Positions 37,346-46,700 of a stretch of DNA of 64,000 bases are shown piece after piece (position 1 is the stretch's first letter; every line of letters begins with the position of its first letter). The notes beneath the pieces were generated by a model. It was not told where the DNA came from, ran no database searches, and saw only the letters and a list, made by a program, of their open reading frames with translations. Source of the stretch: Rhodobiaceae bacterium (GTDB lineage: Bacteria; Pseudomonadota; Alphaproteobacteria; Rhizobiales; Tepidamorphaceae); assembly GCA_020637895.1 (NCBI GenBank), contig JACKJP010000002.1, positions 310,001 to 374,000 of the forward strand. Reading direction: 5' to 3'. The position numbers and the translations under genes are program-made.

Positions 37346-38015
37346 AGACCCGGCGTATCAGATCGGGCGAAAAGCCGAGCGAATACAGAACCAGACAACC
37401 GAGATTGCGCACTACCCGCCGGATGTAGCCGTTCTGGACGTAGCGCTCGGCGCTGGTGAGCGCCTTCGTATTGAGGCGTTTGAGACGCCGCCTGCCGATG
37501 CGCCGGACGATATCAACGTCTTCCATGATCGGCACATCGGAAAAGCCGCCGATCCGCTCATAGAGCCTGCGGCTGATCAGCAGACCCTGATCGCCATAGG
37601 GCAGTGCGAACAGGTGGACGCGCAGCGACACAGCCCATTCCAGCAGCCGCGCGCGCAACCGGTCGTCGTCCAGCGAAAACCTGAAGGCAGCTGCCTTCTC
37701 CGGTCCGTGGCGATTGATGAAGCGAAGAACCTCCGCTTCCCACCCCGGTTGAAGGACAGTATCGGCATGCAGAAACAGCAGCCAGTCGGCGCGCGCCTTT
37801 CGGGCGCCGGTGGCCAGCTGAATGCCCCTGCCCGGCCGCGCGGAAACAACATCGCAACCGGCATCATCGGCGACCTTGAGGGTCGGATCCGTCGAGCCGC
37901 CGTCGGCAATCACCACCTGGCGCACCAGGCCATCGAGCGCCGGTTCGTAGAGCGCCATCAGCACGGATGGCAGGCTCGCCGCGACATTCAAAGTGGGGAT
38001 CACCACGCTCAGCAT
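37338..38015 (-). CDS. TIGR04283 family glycosyltransferase (GT2)
   Basis: A 225-residue family 2 glycosyltransferase. It begins MLSVVIPTLNVAASLPSVL, has the nucleotide-sugar-binding IADGGSTDPTLKVADDAG near residue 37, the DxD-like LFLHADTVLQPGW near residue 79, and GDQGLLISRRLYERIGGF near residue 140. It is the upstream member of the pair with the DUF2064 protein, overlapping it by 8 bases. The acceptor is unknown. It is divergent from the radical SAM gene, with about 100 bases between. Confidence 0.88.
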   Translation of the reverse strand: MLSVVIPTLNVAASLPSVLMALYEPALDGLVRQVVIADGGSTDPTLKVADDAGCDVVSARPGRGIQLATGARKARADWLLFLHADTVLQPGWEAEVLRFINRHGPEKAAAFRFSLDDDRLRARLLEWAVSLRVHLFALPYGDQGLLISRRLYERIGGFSDVPIMEDVDIVRRIGRRRLKRLNTKALTSAERYVQNGYIRRVVRNLGCLVLYSLGFSPDLIRRVYG

Positions 38016-38117
38016 GACGGCTCAATAGCGCATTTACCGGTCGTTCACCATCACGCGCATGAACGCATGACGGTACATGATAAATGTTCTTGTTTTGTTC
38101 TCTTTCTGATGTTAAGC

Positions 38118-39272
38118 ATGACCTCTTCGGAATTGCCAACAGGTATCGGGGTCATGGCGCGCGTCGAACGCCTTGTCGAACATCACGATCAAACTGCAAG
38201 GCCGGTGCGCGGGCGCGGCTCGGTGACGAACCGCTCCGGGCGGTTCGAGGCAAACGCGCGTATCCTTTTCGACGACGGATGGACGGATGGCAACCGCGCC
38301 GATGATGGCAGCGGGCAGATCCGCACTTCCGTGACAGACGAGCCCGCTCGGCGGATCATCACGAGGAACGAGTCGCCGGATATCGGTTTCGACCGGTCGA
38401 TCAATCCCTATCGCGGCTGCGAGCATGGGTGCAGCTACTGCTTTGCGCGACCGACCCACGCTTATATGGGCCTTTCGCCCGGACTGGATTTCGAGACGCG
38501 GCTCTTTGCAAAGCCCGATGCGGCCCGTCTGCTTGAGCGGGAGCTTGCCGCGCCTGGTTACAAGGTTCGCTCGATCGCCATGGGAACCAACACCGATCCC
38601 TATCAGCCGATCGAGCGGGAGCGGCGGATCACCCGACAGATTCTCGAGGTGCTCGCGCGGTGCAACCACCCGGTCGGGATCGTGACCAAAAACGCGTTGA
38701 TCGTCAGGGACATCGACATCCTTGCCCCGATGGCGGCAAAGGGACTGGCACGGGTCGCCCTCTCGGTGACGACGCTCGATGGAAAGATCGCGCGGGCGAT
38801 CGAGCCGCGCGCGTCCACGCCGGGCAAGCGGCTCGCTGCGATCAAGGCGCTGTCCGATGCGGGCATTCCGACCGGAGTGAGTGTGGCTCCGGTCATCCCG
38901 GGCCTCACAGACAACGAAATGGAGGCCATTCTGGAGGCGGCGAGCAACGCCGGCGCAAAAAGCGCCAGCTACATTGCGCTGCGCCTGCCGCTGGAAGTGC
39001 GCGATCTCTTCGTCGAATCGCTGCTCACTCATTTTCCGGACCGCGCCGACAGGGTGATGTCGCTGATAGCTCAGATGCGGGAAGGCCGGCACTATCAGGC
39101 CGAATTCGGCAAACGCATGCGCGGCACCGGGCCGCTGGCCGATCTCATTGCAAAACGCTTCCATCTCGCCATTGCGAGGCTTGGCCTCAACAGACAGCGG
39201 GTTGCCCCCCGTTGCGACCTATTCCAGCCGCCGCGAAACAGCAGGCAGCCCGACCTCTTCGACGGCCTATGA
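38118..39272 (+). CDS. PA0069 family radical SAM protein
   Basis: A 384-residue radical SAM enzyme. The cluster motif CEHGCSYCFA near residue 101 supplies the three Cys ligands (CxxxCxxC). It is preceded by the family-typical RGRGSVTNRSGRFEANAR near residue 28 and NESPDIGFDRSINPYRG near residue 84, and followed by AMGTNTDPYQPIER near residue 155. Relatives are distant kin of spore photoproduct lyase, but the reaction is unknown. No good ribosome-binding site precedes 38118; ATG 38154 has a CGGGG before it and is an alternative start. Confidence 0.86.
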   Translation: MTSSELPTGIGVMARVERLVEHHDQTARPVRGRGSVTNRSGRFEANARILFDDGWTDGNRADDGSGQIRTSVTDEPARRIITRNESPDIGFDRSINPYRGCEHGCSYCFARPTHAYMGLSPGLDFETRLFAKPDAARLLERELAAPGYKVRSIAMGTNTDPYQPIERERRITRQILEVLARCNHPVGIVTKNALIVRDIDILAPMAAKGLARVALSVTTLDGKIARAIEPRASTPGKRLAAIKALSDAGIPTGVSVAPVIPGLTDNEMEAILEAASNAGAKSASYIALRLPLEVRDLFVESLLTHFPDRADRVMSLIAQMREGRHYQAEFGKRMRGTGPLADLIAKRFHLAIARLGLNRQRVAPRCDLFQPPRNSRQPDLFDGL

Positions 39273-39323
39273 ACCATCCCCCAACCGGTCTCGTCCCAGC
39301 CCCCGGGGCGCCGGACCGGTCCT

Positions 39324-39357
39324 GCCGGCAGGCGCGACCCGCAGCGCGCCTGCCGGC
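39324..39357. repeat. strong GC-rich hairpin between the radical SAM gene and rnhB
   Basis: Perfect 13-base arms GCCGGCAGGCGCG and CGCGCCTGCCGGC around an 8-base loop. There is no T run, so it is not a standard terminator. It lies 52 bases after the radical SAM stop and 43 bases before the chosen rnhB start, so it could be an RNA processing or stability element, or a REP-like repeat. Confidence 0.6.
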
Positions 39358-39399
39358 CCCATCTTGAACAGAGCCGGTAAACCGGTGCAGGAATTCTGG

Positions 39400-40050
39400 A
39401 TGGGCGGATTTTCAGAAATGCATCGCGGCACCGAAGAGCAGGCGCTTCTGGCGCGCGGCGTCCGGCGCATCGCCGGCGTTGACGAGGCAGGTCGAGGACC
39501 GCTCGCCGGCCCCGTCGTCGCGGCAGCCGTCGTCTTCGGCGACCGGGCACCTGCGGGAATCAACGATTCCAAGAAGCTGACGGCCCGTAGGAGAGAGAAG
39601 CTGCACGACGAAATCCTGTTCGGGGCCGACGTCGGAATTGCCATCGTTTCTCCCGCCACGATCGACCGGCTCAATATCCTGCGTGCCTCGCTGGAGGCTA
39701 TGCGGATGGCTGTGGCGGCACTGGCCGCGCCGCCTGAGCACATCCTGGTGGATGGGCGCGACTGTCCTGAATGTCCGCATGACATGACCGCATTGATCGG
39801 AGGCGATGCCCGTTCGCTTTCCATAGCGGCGGCATCGATCATAGCGAAGGTGACGCGTGACCGGATCATGGAAGCGCTCTGTCCGCGCTATCCCGATTAC
39901 GGGTTCAGTCGGCACAAGGGCTATCCCACCGCCGCGCATCGACAGACGCTTGCAACGCGCGGCGTGCTGGATCACCACCGGCGGAGCTTTGGGCCCGTGC
40001 GCGCCTGTCTTGGCGAGGCTGCGGCAAAAGATACGGAATATTTACGTTAA
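39400..40050 (+). CDS. rnhB: ribonuclease HII
   Basis: Removes ribonucleotides from DNA-RNA hybrids, including single misincorporated ones. The 216-residue protein shows the first catalytic Asp/Glu pair in RIAGVDEAGRGPLAGPVV near residue 23, the loop INDSKKLTARRREKL near residue 48, and the Asp in LVDGRDCPECP near residue 117; SIAAASIIAKVTRDRIM near residue 142 and SRHKGYPTAAH near residue 168 are also typical. The frame is open upstream, where no family-like residues occur; ATG 39400 or ATG 39418 is likely. ccrM follows 55 bases later. Confidence 0.93.
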   Translation: MGGFSEMHRGTEEQALLARGVRRIAGVDEAGRGPLAGPVVAAAVVFGDRAPAGINDSKKLTARRREKLHDEILFGADVGIAIVSPATIDRLNILRASLEAMRMAVAALAAPPEHILVDGRDCPECPHDMTALIGGDARSLSIAAASIIAKVTRDRIMEALCPRYPDYGFSRHKGYPTAAHRQTLATRGVLDHHRRSFGPVRACLGEAAAKDTEYLR

Positions 40051-40105
40051 CGGGCCACTCTCGACGGCGTTGTTGTAGCGTCAGTTGAGTAGAGTGATAC
40101 CCGTC

Positions 40106-41242
40106 ATGCGCAGTCACGCCGTCGCGGCGAAAATGCCGGCCGCGAAATCCCCCAGCAAGCTTTCAGAACATGTCGACCGCATCCTGATTGGTGATTGCAT
40201 CGCCAATATGGAAAAGCTTCCCGCCGGCAGCGTCGACGCGATCTTCGCGGACCCGCCCTACTTCCTGCAGCTGGAACAGGCGCTATACCGACCCGACAAT
40301 TCAAAGGTGGATGCGGTCGACGACGAATGGGACAAGTTTTCCGGCTTCGAGGCCTATGACGCCTTCACCCGCGCATGGCTGCTGGCAGCACGCAGGGTCC
40401 TCAAGCCGGATGGAGCGATCTGGGTGATCGGCTCCTATCACAACATTTTCCGCGTCGGTACGATCCTCCAGGATATCGGTTTCTGGATGCTCAACGATGT
40501 CATCTGGCGCAAGACCAATCCGATGCCGAATTTCCGCGGCAAGCGGCTCACGAACGCGCATGAAACGCTGATCTGGGCGGCGCGCGACCAGCAAAGCAAA
40601 TACATGTTCAACTACGATGCGCTGAAGGCCTTCAATGAAGATGTCCAGATGCGCTCCGACTGGCTGATCCCGATCTGCACGGGAGCGGAAAGGCTGAAGG
40701 ACGCGGATGGGCGCAAGGTTCATCCGACGCAGAAGCCCGAACAGCTTCTTCACCGCATCCTGATCACCTCGACGCAGCCCGGCGACGTCATCCTCGATCC
40801 GTTCTTCGGCTCAGGAACGACCGGCGCCGCGGCCAAAAGGCTCGGGCGTCATTTCATTGGCCTTGAACGCGATGCTGACTATGCAAAGGCGGCAGAGGCG
40901 CGGATTGCAGCGGTCGAGCCGTTCTCGCCGCAGGCACTGGCGATGGCCAGTGGCAAGCGCGCCGAACCGCGCGTTCCCTTCGGCTCGCTCATCGAACGCG
41001 GTCTGCTGCGGCCGGGCACGACATTGACCGACGCCAGGGGCGGACGCGGCGCGCTGGTGCGGATCGACGGCTCGCTCAGCCATGAAGGCTTCACCGGCTC
41101 GATCCACAAGGTCGGCGCCCATGTCCAGGGTCTTGAGGCTTGCAACGGCTGGACGTTCTGGCACATCGAACAGGACGGTCGCCGTCAGCCGATAGACGCC
41201 CTCAGAAGCATCATTCGTGAGGAAATGGCCGGCGCCGCCTGA
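40106..41242 (+). CDS. ccrM: CcrM-type adenine-N6 DNA methyltransferase (GANTC)
   Basis: Orphan methylase that methylates adenine in GANTC and couples DNA methylation to the alphaproteobacterial cell cycle. The 378-residue beta-class enzyme has the catalytic DPPYFLQLEQ near residue 48 before the SAM motif DPFFGSGTTGAAAKRLGR near residue 232, with HPTQKPEQLLHRI near residue 208. A C-terminal RAMA domain of about 90 residues starts at SLIERGLLRPGTTL near residue 293, as in Caulobacter and Brucella CcrM. ATG 40106 is chosen; the frame also opens with TTG at 40085. No restriction endonuclease gene is near. Confidence 0.95.
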   Translation: MRSHAVAAKMPAAKSPSKLSEHVDRILIGDCIANMEKLPAGSVDAIFADPPYFLQLEQALYRPDNSKVDAVDDEWDKFSGFEAYDAFTRAWLLAARRVLKPDGAIWVIGSYHNIFRVGTILQDIGFWMLNDVIWRKTNPMPNFRGKRLTNAHETLIWAARDQQSKYMFNYDALKAFNEDVQMRSDWLIPICTGAERLKDADGRKVHPTQKPEQLLHRILITSTQPGDVILDPFFGSGTTGAAAKRLGRHFIGLERDADYAKAAEARIAAVEPFSPQALAMASGKRAEPRVPFGSLIERGLLRPGTTLTDARGGRGALVRIDGSLSHEGFTGSIHKVGAHVQGLEACNGWTFWHIEQDGRRQPIDALRSIIREEMAGAA

Positions 41243-41253
41243 CAGGGTTCGCC

Positions 41254-42297
41254 TCAGGAGTAAACCTTGCGTGCGTGATCGAGGGCCTTGACCATCACCG
41301 TCGGCAGTCCCGCCTCGCCGATACGGGACAGCGGCTGCCACCACCATCCTTCGGGCGGATTGATACGCTGCATATGCGCCCTGTGGACGGTCAGCTCGAG
41401 GCCGAAATGGGTGAAGACGTGACGCACCGATCCCGGCAATTGCTGCCAGCGCGCATCGAGCGGCGCTTCGAATTTCGGCATCGCACCCTCATCCCATGCC
41501 GAGCCCGGCAGCTCGCTCATGCCACCTAGAAGCCCCTTTGGCGGGCGGCGGCGCAGTAGTACATCGCCTTCGCGGGAGAAGATGCAATAGACGCGGCCAC
41601 GACGTTCCGGCCGCGGCTTTTTTGCCACCTTGACCGGTAGTTCCTCCTGCCTGCCGGCCTTGCGGGCGGCGCATCCGTCCCGCAGCGGACAGACAAGGCA
41701 ATCCGGCTGGCGCGGGCGGCAAACCGTCGCCCCCAGGTCCATGAGTGCCTGCGCGACATCACCGGGTCTGGCCGGATCGAGAAACCCCTGCGCGGCGGTC
41801 GCGATTGCCGCCCGCGCGGCCGGCAAGGGCGTATCGATGTTGAAATAGCGCGCGGCAACGCGTTCGACGTTTCCGTCGACGGGGACAATCGGAAAATCGA
41901 AGGCAATCGCGGCGATCGCGCCTGACGTGTAGGCCCCGATGCCGGGCAGCGCCGACAGCGCATCGGGCGTTGCGGGCAATGCACCGTCGTATTGGGTCGC
42001 GACGGCTACTGCGCAGGCATGAAGATTTCTGGCCCGGGCGTAGTAGCCAAGCCCGGCCCATTCGGCCAATACGGTCTCCAGCGGTGCACCTGCCAGAGAG
42101 TGGATGTCCGGCCAGCGCTCCAGGAAGGCCAGATAGCGCTCCCTGACGGTTGCAACCGTCGTCTGCTGCAGCATGATTTCGCTCAGCCAGACACGATAGG
42201 GATCCTGCCGCGTACCGGCGTGGGCGCGCCACGGCAGATCGCGGCGATGCCGGTCATACCATGCAAGCAGGTCTTTCGCGGGTGAGGCTGATGTCAT
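41254..42297 (-). CDS. mutY: A/G-specific adenine glycosylase
   Basis: Removes adenine mispaired with 8-oxoguanine. The 347-residue protein has WLSEIMLQQTTVATV near residue 37, the helix-hairpin-helix LPGIGAYTSGAIAAIAF near residue 117, the catalytic Asp in VPVDGNVERVAARYF near residue 138, and the 4Fe-4S Cys pattern in VCRPRQPDCLVCPLRDGC near residue 190. The C-terminal Nudix-like domain that recognises 8-oxoguanine follows. The start MTSASPAKDLLAWYDRH at 42297 is used; the longer open frame lies over the divergent dciA-like gene. Confidence 0.95.
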   Translation of the reverse strand: MTSASPAKDLLAWYDRHRRDLPWRAHAGTRQDPYRVWLSEIMLQQTTVATVRERYLAFLERWPDIHSLAGAPLETVLAEWAGLGYYARARNLHACAVAVATQYDGALPATPDALSALPGIGAYTSGAIAAIAFDFPIVPVDGNVERVAARYFNIDTPLPAARAAIATAAQGFLDPARPGDVAQALMDLGATVCRPRQPDCLVCPLRDGCAARKAGRQEELPVKVAKKPRPERRGRVYCIFSREGDVLLRRRPPKGLLGGMSELPGSAWDEGAMPKFEAPLDARWQQLPGSVRHVFTHFGLELTVHRAHMQRINPPEGWWWQPLSRIGEAGLPTVMVKALDHARKVYS

Positions 42298-42354
42298 CTG
42301 AAGCTTGTCGAGAGGGGCATGGAATGCAGTCTCCAACACGGGCATAATGGTCGC

Positions 42355-42885
42355 ATGAACGAGGCACAAGACGAAGACCGCCAGAAGGATCCCGCGCGGG
42401 CCGGCGCATTGCGGCTGCTCGGTACGATCGTGCCGGCCATCGTCGGCGATGCGGCGAAGCGGCATGGGATCGCCGCCAGCGATCTCGTCGCAGCATGGCC
42501 CGAGATCGTCGGCGCCGAACTGGCCGCGAAATGCCGGCCGGTCAAGATCTCTGCCGGGAGCGCGCCGGGGCGGCAGCAGGCTGGCGGTCGCCGCGGACGC
42601 ACGCTTGTCCTTTCTGCCAGCCGGGCCAGCGCGCTCGATATCGACTACGCGGCAGACCGGATCATCGCACGGGTCAACGCCTATCTCGGCCCCGGCGCGA
42701 TCGGCCGCATCAGCGTCGAACCAACGCTGCAAACCGCCGCTCCGATTCGCGAGGAACGGCCTGACCCAGCACCCATCACGCCGGACCTGACGGGACTTTC
42801 TGAAATCGCCAATGAGCCGTTGCGCGACGCGCTCGCTCGTCTGCAGGGTGCGATGAAGGCGGAGAAGGCCCTGAAGCCTCGCTGA
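42355..42885 (+). CDS. DUF721 / DciA-like protein
   Basis: A 176-residue DUF721 protein. DciA members load the DnaB replicative helicase in bacteria lacking DnaC. The DUF721 core is GTIVPAIVGDAAKRHGI near residue 25 followed by LVAAWPEIVGAELAAKCRPVKI near residue 44 and the KH-like strand pair TLVLSASRASALDIDY near residue 84. The N- and C-terminal parts are polar and disordered-looking. It is divergent from mutY across 57 bases, a neighbourhood kept in Rhizobiales together with dsbA-like and smc. Confidence 0.85.
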   Translation: MNEAQDEDRQKDPARAGALRLLGTIVPAIVGDAAKRHGIAASDLVAAWPEIVGAELAAKCRPVKISAGSAPGRQQAGGRRGRTLVLSASRASALDIDYAADRIIARVNAYLGPGAIGRISVEPTLQTAAPIREERPDPAPITPDLTGLSEIANEPLRDALARLQGAMKAEKALKPR

Positions 42886-43033
42886 AGCCGGGGCATGCCC
42901 TCATCACGCGCATTTGTAGAACAGGGCGCTTTCCCCGCCACAATCAGGCTTTTATCTGACCCTATTGCAATTGCATTGTCGGCCGACGCATGTTGCGCCG
43001 AAGAGGCAAGCGTTACCGAGGAGTGAGACGAAA

Positions 43034-43666
43034 GTGATCAAAGCGACACGCCGCATAGTGCTTCAGGCAGCAGCCGTTCTTCTGGCCGGCTTCATGATGG
43101 CAACCGGGAGCGCATCCGCCTTCACGATGGAAGAAATGTCCGTCGCCGGACCGCTTGGCGACAAGACCCTCGGCGATCCGAATGCGCCCGTCACGATCAT
43201 CGAATACGCGTCGCTTACCTGCCCGCACTGCGCACATTTTCATGAAACGGTCTTTCCGAAGCTGAAAAGCGACTACATCGACACCGGCAAGGTCTATTTC
43301 ATCTATCGCGACTTCCCGCTCGACGGCCGCGCGCTTGGCGCGGCGATGCTGACCCGCTGTGTGCCGGAAGACAAATATTTCGACTTCGTCGGCCTTCTGT
43401 TCGACACCCAGCGCAAATGGGCGGCGGCTGAACCGGCCCAGGCCGAACAGGCCCTGCTTGACGTTGTAAAGCAGGCCGGATTCACACAGGAAAGTTTCTA
43501 CGCCTGCTTGCAAAAACAGGACCTAGTTGATGGGATTCAATGGGTGCGGCAGCGGGCCAAGGATCGATTCGGGGTCAATGCAACGCCGTCGGTCTTCATC
43601 AATGGCGAATTGACTGAGGCTTTCACTTTTGAGGACATCGCGAAGGAAATCGACGCGGCCATGTAG
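43034..43666 (+). CDS. DsbA family thiol:disulfide protein
   Basis: A 210-residue periplasmic thioredoxin-fold protein. It has a signal peptide (VLQAAAVLLAGFMMATGSASA, cleavage near residue 30), the active site CPHCAHFHETVF near residue 60, and the cis-Pro loop VNATPSVFINGEL near residue 181. It is the BdbD/thioredoxin_4 type common upstream of smc in Rhizobiales. It starts with GTG at 43034; GAGGAGTGAG stands at good spacing before it, and the residues encoded further upstream do not look like a signal peptide. Confidence 0.92.
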   Translation: MIKATRRIVLQAAAVLLAGFMMATGSASAFTMEEMSVAGPLGDKTLGDPNAPVTIIEYASLTCPHCAHFHETVFPKLKSDYIDTGKVYFIYRDFPLDGRALGAAMLTRCVPEDKYFDFVGLLFDTQRKWAAAEPAQAEQALLDVVKQAGFTQESFYACLQKQDLVDGIQWVRQRAKDRFGVNATPSVFINGELTEAFTFEDIAKEIDAAM

Positions 43667-43717
43667 CGCCGCCTTCGATCGTACCCCCGCCGCATGCGGG
43701 GTGGGGGCGCGGTCGCG

Positions 43718-46700
43718 ATGAAATTCACGCGCCTCAGGATCGCCGGGTTCAAGACCTTCGTCGATCCGACCGACTTCCTGATCGAACCGGGCCTGACCGC
43801 CATCGTCGGCCCGAACGGCTGCGGCAAATCCAATCTCGTGGAAGCCCTGCGCTGGGTGATGGGCGAAAGCTCTCACAAGAGCCTGCGCGGCTCGGGGATG
43901 GACGACGTCATCTTCTCCGGCAGCGGCAACAGACCGGCCCGCAACACGGCCGAAGTCGTCGTCACCGTGGACAATGCCGAGCGCCTTGCGCCAAGCGCCT
44001 TCAACGATGCCGACACGCTTGAGATCAGCCGCCGCATCGAACGCGAAGCCGGCTCCTCCTATCGAATCAACGGCCGCGACGTGCGCGCCCGCGACGTGCA
44101 GCTTCTGTTCGCGGACGCATCCACCGGCGCGCATTCGCCCTCGATGGTGCGGCAGGGGCAGATCGGCGAACTGATCGGCGCCAAGCCCAAGGCACGACGC
44201 AAGATCCTTGAGGAAGCCGCCGGGATCGCCGGGTTGCATACCCGCCGTCACGAAGCCGAACTCAGATTGCGCGGCGCGGAACAGAACCTTGAACGCCTGA
44301 ACGACGTCCTCGCCGAAATCGAAAGCCGGCTGGAAGCGTTGAAAAAGCAGGCCCGCCAGGCACAGCGCTATCGGCAGATGTCGGCCGAAATCCGCAAGAC
44401 TGAAGCGATTCTCCTGCATTTGCGCTGGCGCGAGGCGGGCGAGCGGATCGCCGAACGCGAGAATATCCTCAGGCAGCTGGGCGACCGGGTTGCCGCCGAG
44501 AGCGGCGAAGTCGCCGGTCTGGAAACGGAGCGCGTGAAAGCGTCCGAAGCACTGCCAGCCCTGCGCGAATCGGAAACCCGCGCCGCCGCCGCGCTCAGGC
44601 ATCTGGCGATAACGCGCGAAGGTCTCGACGCCGAGCGCCGGCGGATCGAAACGCGTCAGGGCGAACTCAAGGGCCGCATCGAGCAGGCCAAAGGCGACAG
44701 CGAGCGCGAGGCGCGAACCGTCGCGACGGTCGAGGAGACGTTGCGCGGCCTGAAGGCGGAAGCGCAGGACCTCATACGCGAGATCGAAGGTGCCACCACC
44801 CACGGCCAGGCCCTTGAAGCGAGCTTCCGCGAAGCTGAGGCACGATTGCAAACCGTCGAGGCGCGTCTCAGCGAGTTGACCCGCGAGCACGCCGAGCGCA
44901 GGGCGCGGCGTGGGCAGGTCGAACGGACCATCCGCGAGGAAGGCGAGCGCATTGCCCGGCTTGAAGCTCAGATCAGATCGGTGAAAGCCGATATTTCAGC
45001 GCTGACCTCCGAGGGCGATACGGGCAACATGATCGGCGCGCTTGAAGCCGCGGTCGAGACCGCAAGGCGCGAGGCGCAGGCCGCTGAAGTCGCCCATGGC
45101 GAAAAGCTTCACGCACAGGAGCAGGCGCGCGACGCGGAAACGGCGGCGCGGGAGCCGCTGCGTGAAGCCGAGGCCGAACTCAACGCCCTTCAGGCAGAGC
45201 AGCGCACACTTGCCAAGCTGATGGGTTCGGGCGGCGAATTGTGGCCACCCGTGCTTGAACAGGTGCATGCCGAGGCCGGTTTCGAACTCGCGCTCGGCGC
45301 CGCCATCGGCGACGATCTGGACCACCCTGCCGACAGCGCGGCCCCTGTCTTCTGGAGCGTGGCGGGAGAGCCGCAACCTGACGACGCGGCGTTGCCCGCA
45401 GGCACGCAGGTGCTGTCCGCCCATGTTCGTGCCCCCGCTTTTCTGAGCCGGAGGCTGGCGCAGATCGGGGTGGTATCAAGCCGTGCCGAAGGTGAACGCC
45501 TGCAGCCGGCGTTGAAGCCGGGCCAGCGTCTTGTGACCCGCCAGGGCGATCTTTGGCGCTGGGATGGTCTCGTTGCAGCGGCCGACGCGCCCGGCGCCGC
45601 GGCCAAGCGACTGGAACAGCGCAACCGTCTGGAAACGCTAGAGGGCCTTGTGACCGCTGCCGAGAAGCGACGGGATCAGCTTTCCGAGGGAATCGCAGGC
45701 GCGGCCGGCAAGGTCGCGGAGGCTGGTCAGGCGGAAGCTGCTGCGCGCGAGGATCGGCGCAAAGCCCAGTCAACGCTCGACCAGGCACAGCGCGCCCTTG
45801 CCGAAGCGCAAAAGGCGGCCGCCCGCGATACCGCGAAGCTGAGCGCGCTGACCGAGGCTGAGACCCGGCTCAATCATTCGCTTTCCGAATCGCGCAATGC
45901 ACGTGAAGAAGCGGAGAAGGCGCTTGCCGCCTTCGGCGACGAGAGCGGCGCGGAGCGCGAGGTCGAGCAACAGCGAGGACTGGTCGCAACAGCGCGCGCG
46001 ACCTATGCGGAATCGCGTGCGGCGCGCGACGGTCATGCCAACGCGCTTGCGGCACGGCAGCGGCGGGCCGGTGAAATCGCCCGCGACAGCGAACGCTGGG
46101 ACAGCCAGCGCAAGGCCGCGGCCGAGCAGATCGCAACTCTCGTGCAAAGACAGGAAACACTAACCGCCGAGCTGGACTCTCTGGCAGACGCGCCGGCCGA
46201 ACTCGATGCCCGGAAGGCCGCCCTGACCGGTGAGATGGAGGCGGCCGAGGCCAGGCGGAAGGAAGCGGCCGACATTCTGGCCGTGGCTGAAACCGCGCTC
46301 GCCGAAACCGAACGCAAGCTCAAGGCGGCCGAGGCGCGGGCCGGCGAAACCCGTGAACTCCGCGCCCGAGAGGAAGCAACGCTGGAAGGCCTGCGCCAGC
46401 GGCTTGCCGATGTCGCCGAAGCGATCACCGAGACGCTCGAATGTGCGCCGGGCGACGCGTTGCGCGCAGCCGGGGTGGGCGAAGATGAAACACTGCCCGA
46501 CACGGAGCGCCTCGAAAGCAAGCTTGATCGCCTCAAGGGTGACCGCGAACGACTCGGCGGCGTAAACCTGCGCGCGGAAGAAGAGGCGCGCGAGGAACAG
46601 GAGCGCTTCGACGCGCTCAGCGGCGAACGGCAGGACCTGGAACAGGCGGTCGGGCGGCTCAGGGGCGCCATCCAGAGCCTGAACCGAGAAGGCCGGGAGC

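Noticed and set aside
39269..39367. 32-codon frame overlapping the radical SAM stop as ATGA
   Set aside because: It runs through the large hairpin and is rich in Pro, Ala and Arg; no evidence of a real peptide, though a leader role cannot be excluded.
40047..40050. Possible CtrA half-site (TTAA) upstream of ccrM
   Set aside because: Only one half is present and it overlaps the rnhB stop; the second half at the correct spacing is missing.
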